From an uncultured Parabacteroides sp. (GTDB lineage: Bacteria; Bacteroidota; Bacteroidia; Bacteroidales; Tannerellaceae), in the NCBI RefSeq assembly GCF_905196875.1, contig NZ_CAJJWO010000026.1, forward strand, positions 4,266 to 68,265: 64,000 nt of DNA, read 5' to 3'. Within the stretch, counting starts at the first letter, position 1. Every line of letters starts with the position of its first letter. Positions 42,950-51,473 of this stretch are shown here, piece by piece. The notes beneath the pieces are model-generated. The model saw nothing but the letters and a program-made list of their open reading frames with translations. It searched no databases and was not told the origin of the DNA. The position numbers were made by a program, and so were the translations under genes.

Positions 42950-44140
42950 ATGTACGGTAAACTGAAAGAATTCCTTACACAGGAACTGGCAAATATTAAA
43001 GCTGCCGGATTGTACAAAAATGAGCGTATTATTACTACGCCTCAAAGAGCCGACATTAAAGTAAATGCCGGAAGTGATGTTTTAAACTTCTGTGCCAACA
43101 ATTACCTTGGTCTGTCAGACAACCAACGTTTGATCAAAGCTGCAAAAGAAGCTATGGATACTCACGGATATGGAATGTCGTCCGTTCGTTTCATCTGCGG
43201 AACTCAGGATTTGCACAAACAATTGGAAGCTGCTATTTCCGATTATTTCAAAACGGAAGATACTATTCTGTATGCTGCTTGTTTCGATGCAAACGGTGGT
43301 TTGTTCGAACCGTTATTCGGCGAAGAAGATGCTATCATCTCCGATTCACTGAACCACGCTTCTATCATCGACGGTGTACGTTTGTGTAAAGCAAAACGTT
43401 ATCGTTATGCAAATGCCGATATGGCTGATCTGGAACGTTGTCTACAGGAAGCTCAGGCTCAACGTCACCGCATCATTGCAACAGACGGTGTATTCTCAAT
43501 GGACGGAAATGTTGCTCCGATGGATAAAATCTGCGAACTGGCAGAAAAATATGATGCACTGGTAATGGTAGACGAATCTCACTCTGCGGGTGTTGTCGGT
43601 CCGACTGGCCACGGTGTAGCAGAACAATATAATGTATATGGAAAAGTAGATATCTTTACAGGTACGTTAGGAAAAGCATTCGGTGGTGCAATGGGTGGTT
43701 TCACTACAGGTAAAAAAGAAATTATCGACATGCTTCGCCAACGTTCACGTCCTTATCTGTTCTCTAACTCGGTAGCACCTGCTATTGTCGGAGCTAGTCT
43801 GGAAATGTTCAAGATGCTGAAAGAAAGCGATGCACTGCATACAAAACTGATGGATAACGTATCCTATTTCCGCGATAAGATGCTGGCTGCCGGTTTCGAT
43901 ATCAAACCGACTCAGTCTGCTATCTGCGCTGTTATGCTATATGATGCCAAATTATCTCAGGATTTCGCAGCCAAGATGCAGGAAGAAGGAATCTATGTAA
44001 CAGGATTCTATTATCCGGTAGTTCCGAAAGACCAGGCACGTATCCGTGTTCAGTTGTCTGCCGGACATGAAAAAGAACATTTAGACAAGGCGATCGCTGC
44101 ATTTATCAAAGTTGGTAAAGAACTGAATGTGATTAAATAA
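42950..44140 (+). CDS. kbl: Glycine C-acetyltransferase (2-amino-3-ketobutyrate CoA ligase)
   Basis: 396 residues, PLP-dependent alpha-oxoamine synthase. The PLP-lysine is in FTGTLGKAFGGAMGGF; VMVDESHSAGVVGPTGHGVAEQ and SVRFICGTQDLHKQLE are family landmarks. It splits 2-amino-3-ketobutyrate with CoA into glycine and acetyl-CoA, completing the threonine pathway begun by the divergent tdh gene. Codon use is more biased than in the fimbrial region, consistent with strong expression. A terminator follows at 44166. Confidence 0.96.
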   Translation: MYGKLKEFLTQELANIKAAGLYKNERIITTPQRADIKVNAGSDVLNFCANNYLGLSDNQRLIKAAKEAMDTHGYGMSSVRFICGTQDLHKQLEAAISDYFKTEDTILYAACFDANGGLFEPLFGEEDAIISDSLNHASIIDGVRLCKAKRYRYANADMADLERCLQEAQAQRHRIIATDGVFSMDGNVAPMDKICELAEKYDALVMVDESHSAGVVGPTGHGVAEQYNVYGKVDIFTGTLGKAFGGAMGGFTTGKKEIIDMLRQRSRPYLFSNSVAPAIVGASLEMFKMLKESDALHTKLMDNVSYFRDKMLAAGFDIKPTQSAICAVMLYDAKLSQDFAAKMQEEGIYVTGFYYPVVPKDQARIRVQLSAGHEKEHLDKAIAAFIKVGKELNVIK

Positions 44141-44165
44141 ATGAACATTTTTCTATAAATAAAAA

Positions 44166-44194
44166 AGAAGCGGAACATATTTGTTACCGCTTCT
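44166..44194. terminator. Terminator between kbl and the small convergent gene
   Basis: AGAAGCGG and CCGCTTCT pair around a 13-nt loop that itself adds an AACA/TGTT helix, with A-run and T-rich flanks. It serves both kbl and the convergent 56-residue gene. Confidence 0.8.
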
Positions 44195-44220
44195 TCTCTT
44201 TCAGAACAAACCATTAACCT

Positions 44221-44391
44221 TTAATAATTATTATCTTCCTCGCCATCCACGAGATTATTCAATTCAAACTCCAGACTTACCAGGTCCTTTTTCCATGATT
44301 TCAGGATATGGGATGGTGTCTCTTTTGGAGGATTATCTATTTTCGTCTGGATATTGGATATCTCCAGTTCCAATCTTTCGCGCCTGTTCAT
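44221..44391 (-). CDS. Small charged protein, probably real (56 aa)
   Basis: A 57-codon frame starts at ATG 44391 and ends at TAA 44221. The product (MNRRERLELEISNIQTKIDN, then PPKETPSHILKSWKKDLVSL and EFELNNLVDGEEDNNY) is helical, charged and coiled-coil-like. Heptad spacing of Leu/Ile and a terminator at its 3' end shared with kbl argue for a gene. I know no function; similar short proteins in Bacteroidales are often annotated as hypothetical. Confidence 0.6.
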   Translation of the reverse strand: MNRRERLELEISNIQTKIDNPPKETPSHILKSWKKDLVSLEFELNNLVDGEEDNNY

Positions 44392-44553
44392 ATCTATTTT
44401 TTATTTATCACTTTTTTAACAATCACTCAATTAATAAACAATCGCAATTGCCAATATGTTCATCAAAAACAGTCTGTACAACGTAAATTTTAAGCGTTCC
44501 GCTATGGCCCCATTTATTATGGGAAGCCACTTCGATAAGATGGAAAGATTTCA

Positions 44554-44561
44554 TATCTTTG
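44554..44561 (+). promoter_or_regulatory. Promoter -7 box of the PHP phosphatase gene
   Basis: TATCTTTG, 33 bp before the start codon of the downstream gene. The -33 element is weak. Confidence 0.6.
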
Positions 44562-44594
44562 CATACCGAAAACAATTGACAATATAATATTTAT

Positions 44595-45440
44595 ATGCAA
44601 CTTAGTAATTATCACAGTCATTGCACATTCTGTGATGGGCGTAGTACTCCAGAAGATTTTGTAAAATTCGCTATATCGCATGGATTCCGGGCGTACGGTT
44701 TTTCCTCACACTCGCCCCTTCCTTTTGAAACTTTCTGGAATATGTCAAAAGATGATATGCCCGAATATCTGGCGGAGATAAGCCGGTTGAAGGAGAAATA
44801 TGCAGACCGACTGGAAATATATACATCTCTGGAAATCGACTACCTGGATGAGACTTATAATCCTTCCATCACCTATTTTCAGGAACTTCCGTTAGATTAT
44901 CGGATCGGCTCCATTCATTTCCTGCCTTTATCGGAACATCTGAGTGAAGATAATATGGTGTGCATAGACGGGGCTTTTTCCGATTACAAAAATTCGGTTG
45001 ACCGTTATTTCGAAGGTAATATCGGCAAACTGGTTGCCCGCTATTTCGACTCTACATTAAAAATGATCGAAGCAGGTGGTTTCGACATTGTGGGACATAT
45101 GGACAAGATCTATATGAACGGACACAAATGCAATGATTTCTCTTTTGATGCAGATTGGTATCAGGCTCCATTCAAAGCAACTCTCGACCTGATAGTTCAA
45201 AAAGGATTAATGGTTGAAGTCAATACCAAGAATCTGGTAAAAAAACAACAGATATTTCCACGCAAAGAATATCTCGGCCTGTTGAAAGAAATGAATATAC
45301 CGGTAATGGTCAATTCAGACTGCCATTATCCCGATCTGGTAAATGACGGACGCGAAGAAGCGTTCAAAATATTGAAAGAAATTGGTTTTAAAACAACACG
45401 GGAATTAGTAAAAGGTAGTTGGCAAGATGTTGCAATATAA
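44595..45440 (+). CDS. PHP-domain histidinol-phosphatase family protein (281 aa)
   Basis: The HisK/PHP metal-binding motifs are present: YHSHCTFCDGRSTPEDFV (H-x-H) at 5-22, SLEIDY, GSIHFLP, FDIVGHMDKIYM and NSDCHYPDLV. It should be a metal-dependent phosphoesterase, most likely histidinol-phosphatase (last phosphatase step of histidine synthesis). Since no other his gene is adjacent, a general sugar-phosphate role is possible. A terminator follows directly. Confidence 0.86.
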   Translation: MQLSNYHSHCTFCDGRSTPEDFVKFAISHGFRAYGFSSHSPLPFETFWNMSKDDMPEYLAEISRLKEKYADRLEIYTSLEIDYLDETYNPSITYFQELPLDYRIGSIHFLPLSEHLSEDNMVCIDGAFSDYKNSVDRYFEGNIGKLVARYFDSTLKMIEAGGFDIVGHMDKIYMNGHKCNDFSFDADWYQAPFKATLDLIVQKGLMVEVNTKNLVKKQQIFPRKEYLGLLKEMNIPVMVNSDCHYPDLVNDGREEAFKILKEIGFKTTRELVKGSWQDVAI

Positions 45441-45442
45441 AA

Positions 45443-45472
45443 AAGGTGGCCCTAAGGTCACCTTATTTTTTT
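45443..45472. terminator. Terminator between PHP phosphatase and adenosyltransferase genes
   Basis: AAGGTGGCC and GGTCACCTT pair (8 of 9) around CTAA, followed by a T-run. The convergent adenosyltransferase stop codon lies within its right flank. Confidence 0.8.
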
Positions 45473-46029
45473 CTCTTATACAAAAAAGATTGCCATCGCT
45501 CCTCGGTATGGTCCTGGCGGAACATCTCATACCGTGCCATCGTAAAGAGTAAATCCGACAAGCGATTAGTAAATTGAAGGATATTCTCTTCAACGGGATC
45601 TTGCCTGTTCAACGTCCACAAACGACGTTCGGCACGACGGACAATCGTGCGGGCCAGTTGCAGATGGGCGGAGATCAATGTGCCTCCCGGAAGGATGAAA
45701 AATCCGTTATCTTCCATCTGCGCAGTCAGGGCATCAATCTGCTGCTCACAGAAAAACACCAGATCTTCCGAAAGACTGTTCGGATTCTTATCACGGATAG
45801 CCGATGGGGTCGCTACATGCGACATAACCACCATCAGTTCCCGCTGTATTTTACCTAAGACATCCTGCCATTCATGTTCAGGAGGCAATAAAGCCCGCAC
45901 GATACCGATTTGTGCATTCACTTCATCCAATGTACCGTTCGCTTCGATACGGATATCGTCTTTGTCTACCCGTTCGCCGCCGTGGATACCGGTACGGCCT
46001 TTATCTCCTCCTCTGGTATAAATTCTCAT
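45463..46029 (-). CDS. PduO-type cob(I)alamin adenosyltransferase (188 aa)
   Basis: The N-terminal signature MRIYTRGGDKGRTGIHGGERVDKDDIRIEANGTLDEVNAQIG and the later ARTIVRRAERRLWTL are those of the PduO family. The enzyme transfers the adenosyl group of ATP to cob(I)alamin to make coenzyme B12. It starts one base after the flotillin stop codon and is the last gene of an nfeD-flotillin-adenosyltransferase operon. The cobyrinate a,c-diamide synthase gene lies 3 kb away. Confidence 0.93.
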   Translation of the reverse strand: MRIYTRGGDKGRTGIHGGERVDKDDIRIEANGTLDEVNAQIGIVRALLPPEHEWQDVLGKIQRELMVVMSHVATPSAIRDKNPNSLSEDLVFFCEQQIDALTAQMEDNGFFILPGGTLISAHLQLARTIVRRAERRLWTLNRQDPVEENILQFTNRLSDLLFTMARYEMFRQDHTEERWQSFLYKRKK

Positions 46030-46030
46030 C

Positions 46031-47659
46031 TTACTTTTTTGTTGTATCTTTCTTTTCTTCTTTTTCTTCCGGATGTATGATTCCCTTTACAGTATCACCA
46101 ATAGGCAATTTATCCAAGACTCCCAAACTCGGAGCCACTGTTTTAACTAATTGGTTAAGGAAATTACCGGTTGTACCCTGACCACCGTCAAAGACAGTAA
46201 TATCACCCAGCTGAATATGTTCGAAGGCTTTCACCTGTTCGCCGGCAATTTCTTTCCATTGATCCACCATCTTGTACTGGATAGCGATAGCCGGATTCGA
46301 TTCGGCAGCCTCAACCATCGCCTTGAAACCATCGGCTTCGGCAAGCAACGATTTCTTTTTACCTTCAGCTTCGGCTTCCAGTTTCATCTGAATCGCACGA
46401 GCTTCGGCTTCGGCCTGTGCCAATGTTGCCTTTGCTTTCGCTTCAGCTTCACGGATCATCTTTTCGGCAACTGCTTCAGCTTGTAGGATCGCTTCCTGAC
46501 GGGCAATCTCGGCCGGCACGATCTTTTGTGCTTTCAGGGCAGATTCTACCTTTTTGGCTTTCGCTTCTTCCACCTCACGTTGTGCAATTTCGCGAGCTGC
46601 CTGTACAGAGGCTTCCGATTTGGCTGCTGCTTCACCTGCCTGTTTATTGGCCTCTGCTTGAGTTACGGCAAGTTCGGCATCTGACTTGGCCACTTCCTTG
46701 TTTGCTTCGTTTCGTCCTACGGCTGCTTTTCTTCCGGCATCGGCTTTCTTGATTTCCATATCGGAATTCAATTCGGCCACGCGGCTTTCTTTATCAGTGT
46801 TCGCTCTTTCGATATTGATATTCTTATCGGCTTCGGCACGGGCAACCTGCGATTCCTTTTCTGCATTGGCTACGGCAACCTGTGCGATACGCTCCTTATC
46901 CGCATTCGCCACAGAAATTTCCTGTTGTTTCTTGGTTTCAGCAATCGCAATGTCCTGATCTTTGCGCGTTTCGGCAACAGTCGTTTCACGTTCACGAATC
47001 TGGTTGGCAATCTTGATAGCACCCAGTTTTTCCTGTTCTTCGATATTTGCCTGAGCTTCGTTCAAAGCCTTGCTTTCCGCTTCTTTACCGAGGTTGACGA
47101 TATAGTTGGCGGCATCACGGATATCACTGATGTTTATGTTCATCAGGTAAAGACCGAATTTGCGCAGTTCCGTATCGATATTGTCGCGTACCTTAGACAG
47201 GAATTTGTCACGGTCGGAGTTCAATTCCTCGATTGTCATGTCGGCGATAACCAGACGCATCTGACCGTATACGACATCGGTAATAAGGTTCTGTTTATCT
47301 TCCGGTTGCAACCCCAATAGACGTTCGGCTGCATTCTGCATCACTTCGGAGTCCGTACTGATCGCCACCGTAATGGTTGTCGGAACATCCACACGGATAT
47401 TCTGGGCAGACAAGGCTCCGGTCAGCTTACAATCGATCTGAAGCGGTTTCATCGACAGGAATTCGTACCCCTGGATGATAGGCCAAACGAAGGCAGCACC
47501 ACCATGATAGAGTTTGGCAGACTTCTCACCGGATGTCTTACCATACACCACCAACACTTCATCACTCTTACATTTGCGATAACGGGAAAGTATCCCGATA
47601 AAAGAAAGGATGATAACCACTACCAGAATGGCTACCATAATTAACATTTCCTGTGTCAT
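46031..47659 (-). CDS. Flotillin/SPFH family membrane protein (542 aa)
   Basis: One N-terminal membrane helix (ILVVVIILSFIGILSRY, about 10-26) precedes an SPFH domain (YGKTSGEKSAKLYHGGAAFVWPIIQGYEFLSMKPLQID). A long coiled coil from about 200 to 450, with many EA/AE repeats, follows. This is the YqiK/FloT class, which assembles membrane microdomains with an NfeD partner; that partner is encoded 19 bp upstream. The C-terminal 20 residues are charged (HPEEKEEKKDTTKK). Confidence 0.93.
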   Translation of the reverse strand: MTQEMLIMVAILVVVIILSFIGILSRYRKCKSDEVLVVYGKTSGEKSAKLYHGGAAFVWPIIQGYEFLSMKPLQIDCKLTGALSAQNIRVDVPTTITVAISTDSEVMQNAAERLLGLQPEDKQNLITDVVYGQMRLVIADMTIEELNSDRDKFLSKVRDNIDTELRKFGLYLMNINISDIRDAANYIVNLGKEAESKALNEAQANIEEQEKLGAIKIANQIRERETTVAETRKDQDIAIAETKKQQEISVANADKERIAQVAVANAEKESQVARAEADKNINIERANTDKESRVAELNSDMEIKKADAGRKAAVGRNEANKEVAKSDAELAVTQAEANKQAGEAAAKSEASVQAAREIAQREVEEAKAKKVESALKAQKIVPAEIARQEAILQAEAVAEKMIREAEAKAKATLAQAEAEARAIQMKLEAEAEGKKKSLLAEADGFKAMVEAAESNPAIAIQYKMVDQWKEIAGEQVKAFEHIQLGDITVFDGGQGTTGNFLNQLVKTVAPSLGVLDKLPIGDTVKGIIHPEEKEEKKDTTKK

Positions 47660-47678
47660 AACTTAATCCTTGAGTTTG

Positions 47679-48173
47679 TTATTGTATATAAATTGTTCCT
47701 GATTCTACTTTGCAAATAATCGTACGGTCTCCGGTCTGATACTTCTTTCCCTCCAACGAACGGACTTCCACTTCACGGAGAGCCCCATTCTGAGCCACCT
47801 GTACGATGTAACGAATACCATCGTGTGCATAAATCGTACATTCCCGGCCAACAAGGGCTTCCGTCTTCTCCGGTTTATTCTCTTTCTGAAGCTGATAAGC
47901 CTTTTTATAAAGGAACCATAAGACGAAAACGAATGCCAATCCGATCAGGATACCGATCAGGAAAGTCGATATGGCTGTACTTTGAGCAATATACATATAC
48001 CAACCGAAGCCGATACAAAAATGAGTAAAACCTTTGAATGATACGGCACTACTAAGATCTGCATCGATATCCGTATCTGTATCCAGGTCACCGAAAAAGA
48101 TAGACATGATAAACTGTATCAGAAATATAGCTGAAGCAACTATTGCGATACCGAGAAAAATAGTATTGACCAT
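47679..48173 (-). CDS. NfeD-like partner of the flotillin (164 aa)
   Basis: Two or three N-terminal membrane helices with an acidic Asp repeat between them (GDLDTDTDIDADLSS) are followed by a C-terminal OB-fold domain (TEALVGRECTIYAHDGIRYIVQVAQNGALREVEVRSLEG). It fits the short NfeD1b-like proteins that pair with flotillins. It is the first gene of the operon, with no -7 word clear in the 101-bp divergent gap to alkD. Confidence 0.85.
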   Translation of the reverse strand: MVNTIFLGIAIVASAIFLIQFIMSIFFGDLDTDTDIDADLSSAVSFKGFTHFCIGFGWYMYIAQSTAISTFLIGILIGLAFVFVLWFLYKKAYQLQKENKPEKTEALVGRECTIYAHDGIRYIVQVAQNGALREVEVRSLEGKKYQTGDRTIICKVESGTIYIQ

Positions 48174-48243
48174 GGTATGAATTATTAGTGTTCACGAAAA
48201 TAAGGATTATTTCGATAAAACCGGCATATATAATAAAAATATG

Positions 48244-48251
48244 TATGTTTG
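48244..48251 (+). promoter_or_regulatory. Promoter -7 box of the DNA alkylation repair gene
   Basis: TATGTTTG, 23 bp before the start codon, so a very short mRNA leader. Confidence 0.6.
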
Positions 48252-48274
48252 CAGTAAATTATTAAGACGACCTT

Positions 48275-48982
48275 ATGCGAACAATCATAGAAACAGTACA
48301 ACAGGCACTCATTGAAAACATAGACGAAAAGACTCGTGGCAATGCCCAGAACTTCTTCAAGGAAAAGATTCTGTATCATGGTGTAAAGGTTCCTCTTGTC
48401 AACAAGATCAGTAAAGAGTTTTTCACGTCGATCAAAGAACTTCCTAAAAATGAAATCTTTTCTTTATGTGAGGCATTGTGGGAATCCGGTTATTCGGAGG
48501 AATCGTACATTGCCTGCAACTGGTCTTACTATATTTATACACAATACCAACCGGAAGACTTTACCGTATTTGAAAAATGGGTAAACTCGTATGTCAACAA
48601 TTGGGCATCCTGCGACACACTATGCAATCATACGGTCGGAACATTTCTTGAAATGTATCCCGAATATATATCCCGTCTGAAAGAATGGGCACGGTCGGAT
48701 AATCGCTGGACTAAACGGGCAGCGGCTGTCACCCTGATTATCCCCGCCAGAAAAGGTTTGTTCCTGCAAGATATTTTCGAGATAGCAGATATTCTCCTTT
48801 ACGACCCGGACGATCTGGTACAAAAAGGATATGGCTGGATGCTGAAAGCTGCCAGCGAAGCTCATCAGGAAGAGGTATTCGATTATGTGATGTCGAAAAA
48901 AGCGACTATGCCCCGTACCTCATTAAGATATGCCATCGAGAAGATGCCCAAAGAACTGAAAGTACAGGCTATGGCTAAATAA
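48275..48982 (+). CDS. AlkD-like DNA alkylation repair protein (235 aa)
   Basis: An all-helical HEAT-like protein of the DNA alkylation repair (PF08713) type: HGVKVPLVNKISKEF, ALWESGYSEESYIACNWSYYI, WVNSYVNNWASCDTLCNHTVGTFLE and WARSDNRWTKRAAAVTLIIPARKG. It probably excises positively charged alkylated bases. Its last 8 bp overlap the end of the convergent cobB gene. Confidence 0.88.
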   Translation: MRTIIETVQQALIENIDEKTRGNAQNFFKEKILYHGVKVPLVNKISKEFFTSIKELPKNEIFSLCEALWESGYSEESYIACNWSYYIYTQYQPEDFTVFEKWVNSYVNNWASCDTLCNHTVGTFLEMYPEYISRLKEWARSDNRWTKRAAAVTLIIPARKGLFLQDIFEIADILLYDPDDLVQKGYGWMLKAASEAHQEEVFDYVMSKKATMPRTSLRYAIEKMPKELKVQAMAK

Positions 48983-50306
48983 GTCCGTTCAAATAGTCTA
49001 TAAACCATTTATTATTCGTGCTGTCACCCCAATACAGGTGCGTATAACCTGCCAGCACGTTCTTATACCTGTAAAGTGGAGTATCGACAGAGGCTCCTTT
49101 TGCCGTTTGCGCGGTAGCAACTGATGCAAGATGTCCTTCACCGGGCAAGACACGGGAATAATGGAATTCGTGTCCTTTCATAATATAGTCTTTATAATGC
49201 AAGATACGATATCCCAGGCAAAGTTTCATCTGTTCCATAGTAGCCGACTGTTTGAACAAGCCAACCATCGGATAAACGGTTCCTTCTGCCGATCTTATCT
49301 CGTTGCATAAATACATCATCCCGCCACATTCTGCCAGCAGCTTCCCTCCTGCTTCCGCATACTGACGGATCGCCCGGAGCATGGACTGATTGGATGATAA
49401 TTCAGACAGATATAGTTCCGGATAGCCTCCTGGCAAATAGACAAAATCAGACTCCGGCAATGTAGTATCTTTCAGAGGACTGAAAAAGGTAACTTTACCT
49501 AATCGATGCAACAACCGGATATTCTCTTCATAAGCAAAGCTGAAAGCGGCATCCCAGGCAATCGATATTCTTAAAGAAGACGGTGTAATCTCCCCTGATT
49601 GAGCAAGAAGATGAGAGGCAGATGCATCAGGTTGATAAGCCGTCAGTTCCAAAAGCCGGTCTATATCGACATGATTTTCTACCAATTCGGCTACACGATC
49701 GGCAAACGTATCGAAACAAAATGCCTCATCTAATGATAAACCCAAATGGCGACTAGGAATCTCTACATCCGCTTGTTTAGGAAGATATCCTAATGCTTCC
49801 ACCCCGGCATCAAGACATGCCTGCTTCAGGAAAGAATAATGGTTCTCCGAAGCGACAAAATTGAAAACCGCTCCAACCAGATTAAGTTCTTTATGGAAGT
49901 TTTTGAATCCATATAATAATGGAGCGACAGAGTAAGCCGTACTCTTTGCATTGACAATCAGTATGACCGGAATACCCAACAGACCGGCTATTTCAGCACT
50001 ACTGCCTTTCATTCCGTCGTATCCGTCAAAAAGCCCCATCACTCCTTCAGTCACTGCATAATCGGCTTCGGAAGTATAATACCGATACAGCTCCTTTATA
50101 TGTTGCTCCGACATCATGAAACTATCCAGATTTACAGAAGGAGAACCGGCGGCCATCTTATGGTGGCGTGTATCGATATAATCCGGTCCGCATTTAAAGG
50201 GTCTGACTTCCCCTCCCCGGTTCTTCAATGCCCGAAGTAGTCCGAGTGTAAATGTTGTCTTCCCACTTCCCGAAGAAGCGGCTCCTATTAAAAGGTGAGA
50301 TTTCAT
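48975..50306 (-). CDS. cobB: Cobyrinate a,c-diamide synthase
   Basis: 443 residues. An N-terminal ATP-binding dethiobiotin-synthetase-like domain with P-loop GAASSGSGKTTFTLGLLRAL (7-26) precedes a C-terminal glutamine amidotransferase domain with nucleophile Cys in LAECGGMMYLC and a GHEFHYSR motif. It amidates side chains a and c of cobyrinic acid or hydrogenobyrinic acid. It is an isolated corrinoid gene here, alongside the adenosyltransferase 3 kb away, so salvage or partial synthesis is possible. Confidence 0.92.
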   Translation of the reverse strand: MKSHLLIGAASSGSGKTTFTLGLLRALKNRGGEVRPFKCGPDYIDTRHHKMAAGSPSVNLDSFMMSEQHIKELYRYYTSEADYAVTEGVMGLFDGYDGMKGSSAEIAGLLGIPVILIVNAKSTAYSVAPLLYGFKNFHKELNLVGAVFNFVASENHYSFLKQACLDAGVEALGYLPKQADVEIPSRHLGLSLDEAFCFDTFADRVAELVENHVDIDRLLELTAYQPDASASHLLAQSGEITPSSLRISIAWDAAFSFAYEENIRLLHRLGKVTFFSPLKDTTLPESDFVYLPGGYPELYLSELSSNQSMLRAIRQYAEAGGKLLAECGGMMYLCNEIRSAEGTVYPMVGLFKQSATMEQMKLCLGYRILHYKDYIMKGHEFHYSRVLPGEGHLASVATAQTAKGASVDTPLYRYKNVLAGYTHLYWGDSTNNKWFIDYLNGLI

Positions 50307-50363
50307 GATCTATAAGATGTTTATCAATAATAAAGGGAAGGTTTTATGCTAAACTAACAATTC

Positions 50364-50445
50364 TGCCACTAGGATGGCAGAGCCCTGCCGCTGTAATGGC
50401 AATGTTCTGCCATTCTAGTGGCAGACATTTGCCATCACACTGGCA
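50364..50445. repeat. 22-bp-period mini-array A (panB-cobB gap)
   Basis: Four 16-bp units, each of the form TGCCR-N6-TGGCA, start at 50364, 50386, 50408 and 50430, exactly 22 bp apart with 6-bp spacers (GAGCCC, ATGTTC, GACATT). Units 1 and 3 are nearly reverse complements (17 of 18 over the extended arms). It lies 3' of panB and upstream of cobB, with no U-run on the leftward side. Confidence 0.8.
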
Positions 50446-50495
50446 AAACAGAATCAACAGCACGAAACACGTGCTTCTTATAAGTTCAATCAGTA

Positions 50496-51323
50496 TTAAT
50501 ACTGCTCTTTTTCATTCGGGAAATCCTGTGTCTTCACATCCTCGATGTAAGCTTGTACAGCACGAGTGATTTCTTCACCGATATTAGCATATCTACGAAG
50601 GAAGCGCGGAGAGAATCCCATGTTGATACCCAGCATATCATGCATAACCAAAACCTGTCCGTCTACACCTCCACCGGCACCTATACCAATAATAGGAATA
50701 GTCAGCTCAGAAGCGACACGAGCAGCCAGGTCTGCCGGAATCTTTTCCAACACGATGGCAAAACAGCCGATCTCTTCCAACAGATGTGCATCATCAATCA
50801 GCTTCTGTGCTTCAGCCTCTTCACGGGCACGAACTGTATAAGTACCGAATTTATTAATAGACTGCGGAGTCAAACCCAAATGTCCCATTATAGGTATACC
50901 TGCACAAAGGATGCGTTCAATAGATTCTCTTATTTCACTTCCTCCCTCCAGTTTAATACAATCAGCATGTGTTTCCTTCATGACACGGATAGCGGAAGCC
51001 AAAGCCTCTTTCGAATTACCCTGATAGGTACCGAAAGGCAGATCTACTACTACCAATGCACGATTAACGGCTTTCATAACAGATTTACCATGATAAATCA
51101 TTTGGTCCAGTGTTATAGGAAGCGTTGTTACATTTCCGGCCATCACATTTGATGCTGAATCGCCGACCAGGATAACATCCATACCTGCCTGATCGATCAG
51201 TTTAGCCATTGAATAATCGTAAGCTGTCAACATGGATATTTTTTCTCCACGTTGTTTCATTTCCATCAGGCGATGTGTAGTCACCTTTCTAGTATCATCT
51301 AAATCCCTCTTTGCAACTGACAT
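50496..51323 (-). CDS. panB: 3-methyl-2-oxobutanoate hydroxymethyltransferase
   Basis: 275 residues. LTAYDYSMAKLIDQAGMDVILVGDSASNVMAGNVTTLPITLDQMIYH and the IKLEGG and GHLGLTPQ stretches are the PanB barrel signature with metal-binding Asp residues; IGIGAGGGVDGQVLVMHDMLG closes the active site. It performs the first committed step of pantothenate synthesis. A promoter word TAACTTTG lies at 51359-51352. Confidence 0.96.
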   Translation of the reverse strand: MSVAKRDLDDTRKVTTHRLMEMKQRGEKISMLTAYDYSMAKLIDQAGMDVILVGDSASNVMAGNVTTLPITLDQMIYHGKSVMKAVNRALVVVDLPFGTYQGNSKEALASAIRVMKETHADCIKLEGGSEIRESIERILCAGIPIMGHLGLTPQSINKFGTYTVRAREEAEAQKLIDDAHLLEEIGCFAIVLEKIPADLAARVASELTIPIIGIGAGGGVDGQVLVMHDMLGINMGFSPRFLRRYANIGEEITRAVQAYIEDVKTQDFPNEKEQY

Positions 51324-51428
51324 AATGCTTTTTTATTAATTGTTACGGTGGCAAAGTTAAGGATATTCTGTAATAAGCAAGACAAACAATAAAATATTTA
51401 TGCCGTACAACATATGTTTATTTTTGTT

Positions 51429-51436
51429 TATCTTTG
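51429..51436 (+). promoter_or_regulatory. Promoter -7 box of the small outer-membrane barrel gene
   Basis: TATCTTTG, 38 bp before the chosen start codon; this also shows that the upstream ATG at 51414 cannot be used, since it precedes the promoter. Confidence 0.7.
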
Positions 51437-51473
51437 CGCCCGTTTACATTTAACGTTTAAAATACAAGCTAAG

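Noticed and set aside
46031..47659. Long plus-strand frames inside the flotillin gene
   Set aside because: They come from the repetitive Glu/Ala codons of the coiled coil read on the other strand.
50364..50445. Regularly spaced units that could be taken for a CRISPR array
   Set aside because: Units are 16 bp with 6-bp spacers, far below CRISPR dimensions, units differ from each other, and no cas genes are present.
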